This document shows positions 1 to 6,099 of a DNA stretch of 9,763 nucleotides, in pieces. The translations under genes were made by a program, and so were the position numbers. Source of the DNA: Clostridia bacterium. GTDB taxonomy: Bacteria > Bacillota > Clostridia > TANB77 > CAG-508. The stretch is from positions 1 to 9,763 of the forward strand of contig CAAEVK010000022.1 of NCBI GenBank assembly GCA_900759475.1, given 5' to 3'. How positions within the stretch are numbered: the first letter of the stretch is position 1; every line of letters begins with the position of its first letter. A model generated the notes under the pieces. That model was not told the DNA's origin. It saw nothing but the letters and a program-made list of their open reading frames with translations, and did not search any database.

Positions 1-100
1 ATATTGATTTAAAAATATATACAAAAATAAAATTTAATTATATAATATTAAAAAATATAAAGGTTAGTTTTAACTATCCTGTATAATGAGGAGAATGGTT

Positions 101-1576
101 ATGGAATTAAAGGAAATTCTATCAGGAATAGAAGGATTAAAAGCAAAAGGAAATTTAAATCTTACAATAGAGAATATAGAAAACGATTCAAGAAAAATAA
201 AAGAAAATACTTTGTTTATTGCAATCCGTGGTTTTGAGACAGATGGACATAATTTTATTCAAAAAGCAATTGAAAATGAAGCAAGTGCTATTATGGTGCA
301 ACAAGATTTTGAATTAAAATCGATTTTATTTCCTCCTAATGTTACAATTATTGTAGCCCCAGATACAAGATATGCTTTAGCTATGTGCGCTTGTAATTTT
401 TATGGTCATCCATCTAAAAAATTTAAATTAATTGGTGTAACAGGAACAAAAGGAAAAACGACAACTACTTTTATGATAAAACAAGTGTTAGAAAAACAAG
501 GATATAAAGTTGGACTAATTGGAACAATTGCTAATTATATTGGAGAAAAATGTTTAGGAGAAAGTGAAAGAACGACTCCAGATAGTCTAACTTTACAAAG
601 AATTTTCTATCAAATGGCAAAGGAAAAGGTAGATTGTGTTGTGATGGAGGTATCTTCACAAAGTTTAAAATTAAACAGAGTAGCAGGCTGTTATTTTGAC
701 ATTGCTTTATTTACAAATTTTTCAGAAGACCATATTAGTCCAAAAGAGCATCCAAATATGGAGGATTATTTCCAGTCAAAATTAAAGTTATTTGAAATGT
801 GTAAAACAGGTTTTATTAATATAGATGATTTACATGTAGCAAAAATAAAAAAACTATTGCCAGATAATAATATTAAAACTTATGGAATCGACAACACTTG
901 TGATTTATTAGCAAAAGATATTACCATTACAAACTCTTATGTGGATTTTAAAGTAAAATTAGGAGAAAAAAATGAAAGAGTAAAAGCTGGAATTCCTGGA
1001 AGGTTTAGTGTATATAATTCACTTGCTGCAATTAGTGTAGCATTAAAATTAGGAGTAACACCAGAAAATATAAAAGAAGCTTTATTAGAGGTAAAAGTTC
1101 CAGGAAGAAGTGAGTTAGTACCAAATAAAAAAGAATTAACAATTATGATAGACTATGCTCATTCACCAGAAAGTTTAGAAAATATTTTACGTGCTGTAAA
1201 AAGTTATACAAGAGGAAGAGTTATTAGTCTATTTGGTTGTGGAGGAGATAGGGATTCAGGAAAACGACCAATTATGGGAGAAATTTCGGGTAGAATTGCT
1301 GACTTTACTATTATTACATCTGACAATCCAAGAACAGAAGAACCAGAAAAAATTGTAAAACAAATAGAAGAAGGAATGAAAAAGACAAAAGGAAAATATA
1401 TTGTAATAGTAGATAGAAAAGAAGCAATCAAATATGCTATTGATATGGCAAATAAAAGAGACATTATTTTGTTAGCAGGAAAAGGACATGAGCCATATCA
1501 AGAAATTAATGGAAAAAAATATGATTTTGATGAACGTGTTATTGTCGATGAACTATGTAATCAAAAGAAAAAGTAA
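101..1576 (+). CDS. murE: UDP-MurNAc-tripeptide synthetase MurE, meso-DAP type
   Basis: Cytoplasmic Mur ligase that uses ATP to add the third stem residue to UDP-MurNAc-L-Ala-D-Glu. Visible landmarks (numbered from the ATG at 101): N-terminal Mur domain with NDSRKI and TLFIAIRG near 28-44; ATP P-loop GTKGKTT at 115-121; EVSSQSL at 183-189; NFSEDH at 206-211; the likely carbamylated lysine in FQSKLKLF near 227; DNPR at 408-411, which in this family marks meso-diaminopimelate rather than L-lysine as substrate; and GKGHE at 460-464. The product is 491 aa, normal for the family. The ATG at 101 is preferred over in-frame ATGs at 86 and 95 because GAGGAG at 88-93 sits 7 bases before it and the N-terminus MELKEIL then matches the family. 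It is intact, has no in-frame CGG codon, and is followed 20 bases later by mraY, so the two are probably cotranscribed. Confidence 0.96.
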   Translation: MELKEILSGIEGLKAKGNLNLTIENIENDSRKIKENTLFIAIRGFETDGHNFIQKAIENEASAIMVQQDFELKSILFPPNVTIIVAPDTRYALAMCACNFYGHPSKKFKLIGVTGTKGKTTTTFMIKQVLEKQGYKVGLIGTIANYIGEKCLGESERTTPDSLTLQRIFYQMAKEKVDCVVMEVSSQSLKLNRVAGCYFDIALFTNFSEDHISPKEHPNMEDYFQSKLKLFEMCKTGFINIDDLHVAKIKKLLPDNNIKTYGIDNTCDLLAKDITITNSYVDFKVKLGEKNERVKAGIPGRFSVYNSLAAISVALKLGVTPENIKEALLEVKVPGRSELVPNKKELTIMIDYAHSPESLENILRAVKSYTRGRVISLFGCGGDRDSGKRPIMGEISGRIADFTIITSDNPRTEEPEKIVKQIEEGMKKTKGKYIVIVDRKEAIKYAIDMANKRDIILLAGKGHEPYQEINGKKYDFDERVIVDELCNQKKK

Positions 1577-1596
1577 AAAACCAAGGGGGAACGAAA

Positions 1597-2574
1597 GTGG
1601 ATTTTCAAATAAAAATACTATTAATTGCATTTTTTATAACAGCAATTTTAGCAGTTGTAATAATACCAATTTTAAAAAAATTAAAAGTAGGGCAACAAGA
1701 AAGAGATGACGGGCCACAATCTCATATAAAAAAGCAAGGAACACCAACAATGGGTGGAATTATTATGATGATAAGTTTAATTATCTGTTCAATTGGTGGC
1801 TTCTTATATTATAGAAATTCTGAAGGCGAAGTTGCCAAAAATATATTACCTTTGTTAATTGTGACAGTTGGATTTGGAATAATAGGTTTCATTGATGATT
1901 TTAAAAAATTAATTTTTAAAAATACAAAAGGGTTAAAACCAACATTTAAAATGTTAGGACTTTTAATTATTGCAGGAGCATTTACTGTTTACCTAACACA
2001 AGTATTACATATTGGAACAGATATTATTATTCCTTTTTCGAAAACAACAATTATATTACCAATTTGGCTATATATTCCATTTACCATAATAGTTATGCTT
2101 TCTGCAACAAATGCTGTAAACTTAACAGATGGTATTGATGGTTTAGCAACCAGTGTAACAGCCATTATTCTAACAGCATTAACCACAATTGCTGTTATAT
2201 TAGACATAAAAGAAGTAGTTGTTTTTGGAACAATTTTAATAGGAACATGTTTAGGATTTTTAATGTTTAATATGCATAAAGCAAGAGTCTTTATGGGAGA
2301 CTTAGGATCATTAATGTTAGGAGGAGCTATTTCAGCAATTGCAATTTATTTAAAAATACCACTTATATTGTTAATTGTAGCAATTGTACCAATTATAGAA
2401 ACCATTTCTGTAATGATACAAGTAGTATCATTTAAAGCTACAGGAAACAGAGTATTTAAAATGACTCCAATTCACCATCATTTTGAACTATCTGGTTGGA
2501 AAGAAAATAAAATTGTGTCAGTATTTTGTATAATTACATTATTGGCATGTGTTATTGGATTGTATGCAATATAA
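1597..2574 (+). CDS. mraY: Phospho-MurNAc-pentapeptide-transferase MraY
   Basis: Integral membrane enzyme that transfers phospho-MurNAc-pentapeptide from UDP to undecaprenyl phosphate, giving lipid I. The 325-residue product has the family length and about ten hydrophobic segments. Signature motifs are present: TPTMGG at 49-54, the Asp pair in FIDDFKK (D100, D101), NAVNLTDGIDGL at 172-183, FMGDLGS at 232-238 and PIHHHFEL at 291-298. The start is GTG at 1597, with AAGGGGG at 1583-1589 placed 7 bases upstream. It is intact and contains no in-frame CGG; the one CGG in its sequence (1710-1712) straddles a GAC|GGG codon boundary and causes no shift. It supplies lipid I to MurG, encoded two genes downstream. 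Confidence 0.97.
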   Translation: MDFQIKILLIAFFITAILAVVIIPILKKLKVGQQERDDGPQSHIKKQGTPTMGGIIMMISLIICSIGGFLYYRNSEGEVAKNILPLLIVTVGFGIIGFIDDFKKLIFKNTKGLKPTFKMLGLLIIAGAFTVYLTQVLHIGTDIIIPFSKTTIILPIWLYIPFTIIVMLSATNAVNLTDGIDGLATSVTAIILTALTTIAVILDIKEVVVFGTILIGTCLGFLMFNMHKARVFMGDLGSLMLGGAISAIAIYLKIPLILLIVAIVPIIETISVMIQVVSFKATGNRVFKMTPIHHHFELSGWKENKIVSVFCIITLLACVIGLYAI

Positions 2575-2609
2575 CTTATATTATCATATGTAAAAGGAAA
2601 AAAGAGTAC

Positions 2610-2630
2610 AAAATCTATCCAACAGATTTT
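2610..2630 (+). other. Inverted repeat just before the ftsW ribosome binding site
   Basis: AAAATCT (2610-2616) and AGATTTT (2624-2630) are perfect 7-base inverted arms around a 7-base loop. The next bases are the GAAGGAGG ribosome binding site of ftsW. There is no long T tract beyond a run of four, so it is a weak terminator at best. It could be a leader hairpin that affects ftsW translation, or chance in AT-rich sequence. Confidence 0.4.
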
Positions 2631-2646
2631 GAAGGAGGATGACAGT

Positions 2647-3811
2647 ATGACAAAGACAGTTGCAAGACAAAAAATAGAAAAAATAGAAAATAAAACAAAA
2701 TTAAAGTCAATGGATTTTACACTGTGTATAACAGTGTTGCTTTTACTTGCGTTACGGGATTGTTATGGTGTTATCAGCAAGTTCTCCCTCTGCATTAGCA
2801 GAGTCACGGAAATAGTTATGCCTATTTTTCAAGACAGGCAATATTTGCAGTAATTGGAATTGTAGCTATGTATATTATTTCAAAAATTGATTATAGAAAA
2901 TATAAAAACCTTTATAAAATAGCCTACATAGGATCTGTTTTACTATTAGCATTAGTTCCAATTATAGGAACAGAAGTAAATGGAGCTAAAAGATGGATTG
3001 ACTTAAAATTTACGCAATTTCAACCATCAGAAGTAGCTAAAATTGGATTGATTGTTTTTTATGCAGCTTACCTAACAAATAATAGAGAAAAATTAAAAAC
3101 CACTTGGGGAGGCTTTTGGAAACCAATTCTTCTTTTATCTATTCCAATTGTCATATTAGTTGTATTTCAAGACCATTTAAGTGCATCAATTGTTATTATT
3201 GCAATTATTGCTGTTATGATGTTAATTGCAGGAACTAGAATTCGAGACTTTTTAACATCGGGACTAGGAATGGCAGGTTTTGGAGCAGGAGCACTTGTAT
3301 TAATGTCCCAACTAACGGGAAAAGGGAGTTTTCGATTTGACAGAATAATCTCTTTCTTAAATCCTTGGGCAGATCCTACAGGAGATCGGGTGGCAAGTAA
3401 TACAAAGCTTATATGCAATTGGGTCTGGTGGATTATTTGGAGTAGGATTGCGGACAAAGTAAGCAAAAATATTTATACTTACCATTTCCACATAATGACT
3501 TCATTTTTTCTGTATTAGCAGAAGAATTAGGCTTTATTGGTTGTGTAGTTGTTATATTATTATTTGCTATTTTTATTTGGAGAGGAATTGTTATTGCAAT
3601 GAAAGCACCAGATATGTTTGGAAGTCTTTTAGCTATTGGAATAACAACTATGATAGGAATTCAAGCAATTATTAATATTGCAGTTGTTACTAATACAATT
3701 CCAGCAACAGGAATGGCGTTACCATTTTTTAGTTATGGAGGAACAGCTTTGGTAATATTGTTATCATCAGTAGGGGTACTGTTAAATATATCCAGAGCAG
3801 GAAATAAATAA
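2647..3811 (+). CDS. ftsW: FtsW/SpoVE-family SEDS glycosyltransferase, four CGGR +1 shifts
   Basis: Membrane SEDS protein that polymerises lipid II at the division (or sporulation) septum with a partner class B PBP. The start is ATG 2647, with GAAGGAGG at 2631-2638. Under standard reading it breaks into pieces. Reading four in-frame CGGR sites (2755, 2807, 3387, 3451) as single Gly units gives one 386-aa protein of family length, with Gly at residues 37, 54, 247 and 268. Restored motifs include LGIVMVLSAS, NGAKRWI, QPSEVAK, GDGWQVIQSLYAIGSGG, LFGVGLGQSKQKYLYLPFPH, DFIFSVLAEELGFIG and LPFFSYGGTALV, all typical of FtsW/SpoVE. No residues are lost or duplicated at any junction. Its position between mraY and murG favours FtsW or SpoVE over RodA; these two cannot be told apart here. 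A decayed pseudogene is unlikely because every fault is the same and the rest is fully conserved. Confidence 0.92.
2755..2758 (+). other. CGGG +1 shift site 1, ftsW Gly37
   Basis: TTA-CGGG-ATT. The codon CGG is in frame; the protein continues in +1 as Leu-Gly-Ile inside LLLLALGIVMVLSAS, where the family has Gly before the MV.SAS motif. Without the shift, translation runs about 30 further codons in a non-homologous frame to TAA at 2851-2853. Confidence 0.88.
2807..2810 (+). other. CGGA +1 shift site 2, ftsW Gly54
   Basis: TCA-CGGA-AAT. Read in the frame set by site 1, CGG is in frame and is followed by AAA TAG, so an unshifted ribosome stops two codons later. The +1 reading gives Ser-Gly-Asn-Ser-Tyr and joins the frame used by the next, strongly FtsW-like stretch. 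Confidence 0.85.
3387..3390 (+). other. CGGG +1 shift site 3, ftsW Gly247
   Basis: GAT-CGGG-TGG. The +1 reading restores DPTGDGWQVIQSLYAIG; the Gly before the aromatic residue and Gln is highly conserved in SEDS proteins. An AGGAG lies 3 bases upstream of this site (3380-3384), but the other sites have nothing similar. Confidence 0.9.
3451..3454 (+). other. CGGA +1 shift site 4, ftsW Gly268
   Basis: TTG-CGGA-CAA. The +1 reading gives GVGLGQSKQK, with Gly in the conserved GLGQS motif. An unshifted ribosome reads ACA AAG TAA and stops at 3458-3460 in the frame set by site 3. Confidence 0.9.
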
Positions 3812-3850
3812 AAATCTTTTAGAAAATTAAAAATAAAAGGAGAAAAAAAT

Positions 3851-4955
3851 ATGCGTGTAATTATTGCAGCAGCAAGGACAGGAGGGCATATTAATCCAGG
3901 AATTGCAATTGCTAATAAAATAAAAGAAAAAGAACCAAATTCAGACATATTGTTTATTGGTACAGAAGAAGGGCTAGAAAAAGATTTAGTACCAAGAGCA
4001 GGTTACCAGCTTAAAACTATAGAGGCCTATGGTTTTAATCGAAAAATTAATATTAGTAACATAATGAAAATGATAAAAACATTTCATAGCAAAAAAGCAG
4101 CAAAAAAAATACTAAAAGAATTTGTACCAGATATTGTAATTGGAACTGGTGGTTACATAACCATACCAGTTATTTTAGCTGCTTGTAGTTTAAAAATAAA
4201 AACTGTATTACATGAAAGTAACGCATTTCCAGGAGCAAGCGTAAAGTTTTTATCAGCTAAAGTAGACAAAATTTTAGTAGGATTTGAAGATGCTAAAAAA
4301 AGATTACCAAAGGCAAAAAAAGTAATTGTAACAGGAACACCAACAAAAATTAAAGACTTAAACTTATCAGAGATACAAAAAAATATAGCTAAAAAACAAT
4401 TAGGGCTAAAAGAAAATTTGCCAACTGCTTTAGTTTTTGGAGGAAGTCAAGGAGCAAAGGCAATTAACGAAACTCTTATTTCTATTTTAAAAAATAAAAG
4501 CAATAAAGATTATCAAATTTTATGGGCAACAGGGCAAAAACAGTATGATACTATAAAGCAAAGACTAAAAGAAGAAAAAATAGATATTAATCATTTACAA
4601 AATGGTAAAGTAGTACCATATATTTACAATATGGAAGAAGCTATGAACATATGTGACATTGTTATTGCAAGAAGTGGCGCTATGACTGTAACAGAGATTA
4701 CAAAAGTACGGAAAACCGGCTATATTTATACCACTACCATATGCAACAGAAAACCATCAAGAATATAATGCAAAAGTACTTGTAAATGTAGATGCAGCTA
4801 AAATTATTTTAGATAAAGACTTAAACGAAAACACATTATCAAATCAAATTGTAAAATTAATAAATAATCAAGAAACTTTATTAAAAATGGGGCAAAATGC
4901 AAGAAAAATAGAAATAAGAGATGTAGAAGAACATATTTATCAAGAAATATGTTAG
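3851..4955 (+). CDS. murG: UDP-GlcNAc transferase MurG, one CGGR +1 shift
   Basis: Peripheral membrane GT28 glycosyltransferase that adds GlcNAc to lipid I, making lipid II. The ATG at 3851 follows an AAAAGGAGA ribosome binding site. Standard reading ends at 4768 after a non-homologous tail. Treating CGGA at 4709 as one Gly (residue 287) gives 367 aa ending at TAG 4953-4955, the normal family length. Landmarks: N-terminal TGGHINPG near 10-17, IGTGGYITIPV, HESNAFPG, GGSQGAKAIN, and across the shift IARSGAMTVTEITKVGKPA, then IPLPYATENHQEYNAK, the C-terminal UDP-GlcNAc-binding part. One oddity is Arg at position 9, where the family loop GGGTGGH normally has Gly. It ends the mur cluster and lies 39 bases after ftsW. 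Confidence 0.94.
4709..4712 (+). other. CGGA +1 shift site 5, murG Gly287
   Basis: GTA-CGGA-AAA. The +1 reading restores the conserved GKPA segment (EITKVGKPAIYIPLP) that leads into the donor-binding ATENHQ motif. The catalytic C-terminal domain cannot be made without the shift. Confidence 0.92.
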
Positions 4956-4981
4956 AGAAAGTTATGTTATAACTTATTCTC
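4955..4981 (+). terminator. Hairpin at the end of murG, possible weak terminator
   Basis: GAGAA (4955-4959) pairs with TTCTC (4977-4981), and AGTTAT (4960-4965) with ATAACT (4969-4974), giving an 11-bp stem with a GTT loop and a two-base bulge. It begins at the last base of the murG stop. What follows is T-rich (ATATTTTATT) but not a clean U tract, so termination efficiency is uncertain. Confidence 0.45.
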
Positions 4982-5082
4982 CATATTTTATTAATTTAAA
5001 CAATTACTGCTATTATAAATTGAAATAACCATGTAGAGCAATAATATTGTCGAACAAGGTCATAACATGCGATGAAAAAAAC

Positions 5083-5111
5083 TTGAAAGACAATAAAAAA
5101 TAGGATATAGT
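5083..5111 (+). promoter_or_regulatory. Sigma-A-type promoter for the 5161 gene
   Basis: TTGAAA at 5083-5088, a 17-base spacer, then TATAGT at 5106-5111. Expected transcription start is near 5118. This separates the small gene from the mur cluster. The rest of 4982-5082 is AT-rich with no gene that I can see. Confidence 0.6.
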
Positions 5112-5120
5112 TATATACAA

Positions 5121-5135
5121 TGGTTTTAAAAACCA
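5121..5135. repeat. 15-base palindrome near the predicted start of transcription
   Basis: TGGTTTT and AAAACCA are perfect inverted arms around a single A. It begins a few bases after the expected start site of the promoter at 5083-5111 and ends about ten bases before the ribosome binding site, a position where a repressor operator would act. No regulator is identified. Confidence 0.4.
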
Positions 5136-5160
5136 AAGACAAAAGAAGGGGGTATTAAAG

Positions 5161-5478
5161 TTGTATGACTCTAAAACATTATTTGGTAGTGTCTTTTTAG
5201 AAGTAGAAGATTTAATTGAAACGCCAATTGATTATCCAATAGAATTAGTTTATTATAAAACAAACGAAAGAAAAGATAATTTTACTATATATGGCGTAGA
5301 AATAGTAAAAAATGAATATAAACAAGATACAATTAATACAGAAAGAAATATTCTTAATTTATTTACTAAAAATGAAAACAAGGCAAATCATGTATTAGAA
5401 GCATTGAGAAAATACAAGGTTACTCCAACTGGAGCAGATGATGTATTGTATGAACTAGTAAAAAGCGGAAGCGTGTAA
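5161..5478 (+). CDS. Small DUF6514-like protein
   Basis: A 105-aa cytoplasmic-looking protein with no signal peptide or membrane segment. A strand-rich N-terminal half with YGVEIVKNEY near 41-50 is followed by a helical C-terminal half ending in LRKYKVTPTGADDVLYELV. That arrangement (YGIEI... then KVTP...DV) is what I remember of the Clostridia protein family DUF6514, whose function is unknown to me. The match is from memory, not a search. The start is TTG at 5161, with GAAGGGGG at 5145-5152 placed 8 bases upstream. It has its own promoter, and its last codons form the left arm of a terminator. It contains no in-frame CGG. Confidence 0.75.
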   Translation: MYDSKTLFGSVFLEVEDLIETPIDYPIELVYYKTNERKDNFTIYGVEIVKNEYKQDTINTERNILNLFTKNENKANHVLEALRKYKVTPTGADDVLYELVKSGSV

Positions 5479-5495
5479 AACACACTTCCGTTTTT
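5466..5495. terminator. Bidirectional terminator between convergent genes
   Basis: CGGAAGCGTG (5466-5475) pairs with CACACTTCCG (5481-5490) with one C-A mismatch and a TAAAA loop. TTTTT follows on the + strand and, on the minus strand, CTTTTTT follows the same stem. It overlaps the stop codon of the 5161 gene and lies 15 bases past the end of the minus-strand gene, so it can end both transcripts. Confidence 0.85.
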
Positions 5496-5509
5496 AAATG
5501 GACTAAGTG

Positions 5510-5959
5510 TTATTGTTCCTCAAAATCATCTGGAAAATCATCTGGAAAATCATCTGGAAAATCATCCGGAAAATCATCTGGACAATCGTTTGGGTACTCA
5601 CTGATAGATTCATCAAAACCATCCAATAAGTATGCATACAGATTTTCAGAAATGATTTCTTGCACTTCAGCGGTAATGAAAATTTCTGACGAGCGACGAA
5701 GCTTGCGATTACTGAAAAGTACAAGAAACCTTCTTAAAAATTCGCTGCCATTAGGATCGATATCTCTTAAGGAGTACAAGTTATCAATGATATCAGAGAA
5801 CTCTACCTTAAAGAACGATCTTTCTAAAATACCATTGACATATTTGGAGACCAGAAGATGTTCCTCTTGACCATGAGAACCTTCAAGAACAATCCCAGTA
5901 AAATCCTTTGGTAATTTTTCAACCATTGTTAGACCATACCACTTAGTTTTTGTAGACAC
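5510..5959 (-). CDS. Unrecognised protein with acidic DDFP-repeat tail
   Basis: A 149-aa product that I do not recognise. The first about 120 residues look like a compact alpha/beta soluble domain (TGIVLEGSHGQEEHLLVSKY, then FFKVEFSDIIDNLYSL, then helical RRFLVLFSNRKLRRSS). The tail is a run of DDFP units ending DDFEEQ, strongly acidic. There is no signal peptide or membrane segment. The start is GTG at 5959-5957 with AGAAAGGA about 10 bases upstream on the minus strand, and a well-formed promoter lies at 6003-6031. Stop is TAA. A hand-counted line in it (5701-5760) is 38% G+C against 28% for a murE line, and it uses CGT and CGC where neighbours use mostly AGA, hinting at separate ancestry. 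It has no in-frame CGG. The + strand frame at 5652-5870 is a shadow. Confidence 0.72.
   Translation of the reverse strand: MSTKTKWYGLTMVEKLPKDFTGIVLEGSHGQEEHLLVSKYVNGILERSFFKVEFSDIIDNLYSLRDIDPNGSEFLRRFLVLFSNRKLRRSSEIFITAEVQEIISENLYAYLLDGFDESISEYPNDCPDDFPDDFPDDFPDDFPDDFEEQ
5522..5593. repeat. 12-bp tandem repeat, five copies plus one degenerate
   Basis: AAAATCATCTGG repeats head to tail from 5522 to 5581, with one C-for-T variant in the fourth copy and a diverged sixth copy (ACAATCGTTTGG) at 5582-5593. The unit is four codons, encoding the DDFP repeat of the minus-strand gene, so copy-number change keeps the frame. Confidence 0.95.
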
Positions 5960-5978
5960 CTGATGTCATTCCTTTCTA

Positions 5979-5988
5979 GGCAATTGCC
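5979..5988. repeat. Perfect 10-base palindrome in the minus-gene leader
   Basis: GGCAATTGCC reads the same on both strands. It lies just after the expected start site (near 5996, minus strand) of the promoter at 6003-6031 and before the ribosome binding site of the 5959 gene. It may be an operator or simply chance. Confidence 0.3.
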
Positions 5989-6002
5989 CATATAATAAAA
6001 AT

Positions 6003-6031
6003 ATTATACCATATACTAACATAATGTGCAA
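6003..6031 (-). promoter_or_regulatory. Sigma-A-type promoter for the minus-strand gene
   Basis: On the minus strand: TTGCAC (6031-6026), a 17-base spacer, TATAAT (6008-6003), with TGG just before the -10 box giving an extended -10. It is back to back with the topA promoter; the two -35 boxes are ten bases apart. Confidence 0.7.
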
Positions 6032-6041
6032 ATATTTGCTA

Positions 6042-6070
6042 TTTACACATCCTATTTTTTAGTGTATAAT
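6042..6070 (+). promoter_or_regulatory. Sigma-A-type promoter for topA
   Basis: TTTACA at 6042-6047, a 17-base spacer and consensus TATAAT at 6065-6070. Expected start near 6077, giving a leader of about 23 bases that carries the AAAGGAG ribosome binding site. Confidence 0.75.
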
Positions 6071-6099
6071 CAAGCAAAACTATAATAAAGGAGAAAATC

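Noticed and set aside
1..94. Promoter for murE, with TATAAT at 41-46 or 82-87, or TTGATT (4-9) with TAAAAT (28-33)
   Set aside because: The 82-87 box overlaps the ribosome binding site region, so the transcript would be nearly leaderless. The others lack a convincing -35 box or spacing in very AT-rich DNA. The gene may also be read from upstream of the window.
1204..1464. Minus-strand open frames inside murE, mraY, ftsW, murG, topA and trmFO (for example 1204-1464, 1989-2207, 3167-3466, 6039-6332, 7863-8066, 8286-8576)
   Set aside because: They lie antisense to strongly conserved coding sequence, have no ribosome binding site or recognisable product, and are shadows.
5522..5593. Short repeats as a CRISPR array
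   Set aside because: The unit is 12 bp with no spacers and codes for DDFP in frame; it is a coding tandem repeat.
5652..5870. Plus-strand frame of 72 codons within the orphan gene
   Set aside because: No ribosome binding site, and it lies in a shadow of the minus-strand gene, which has its own promoter, ribosome binding site and terminator.
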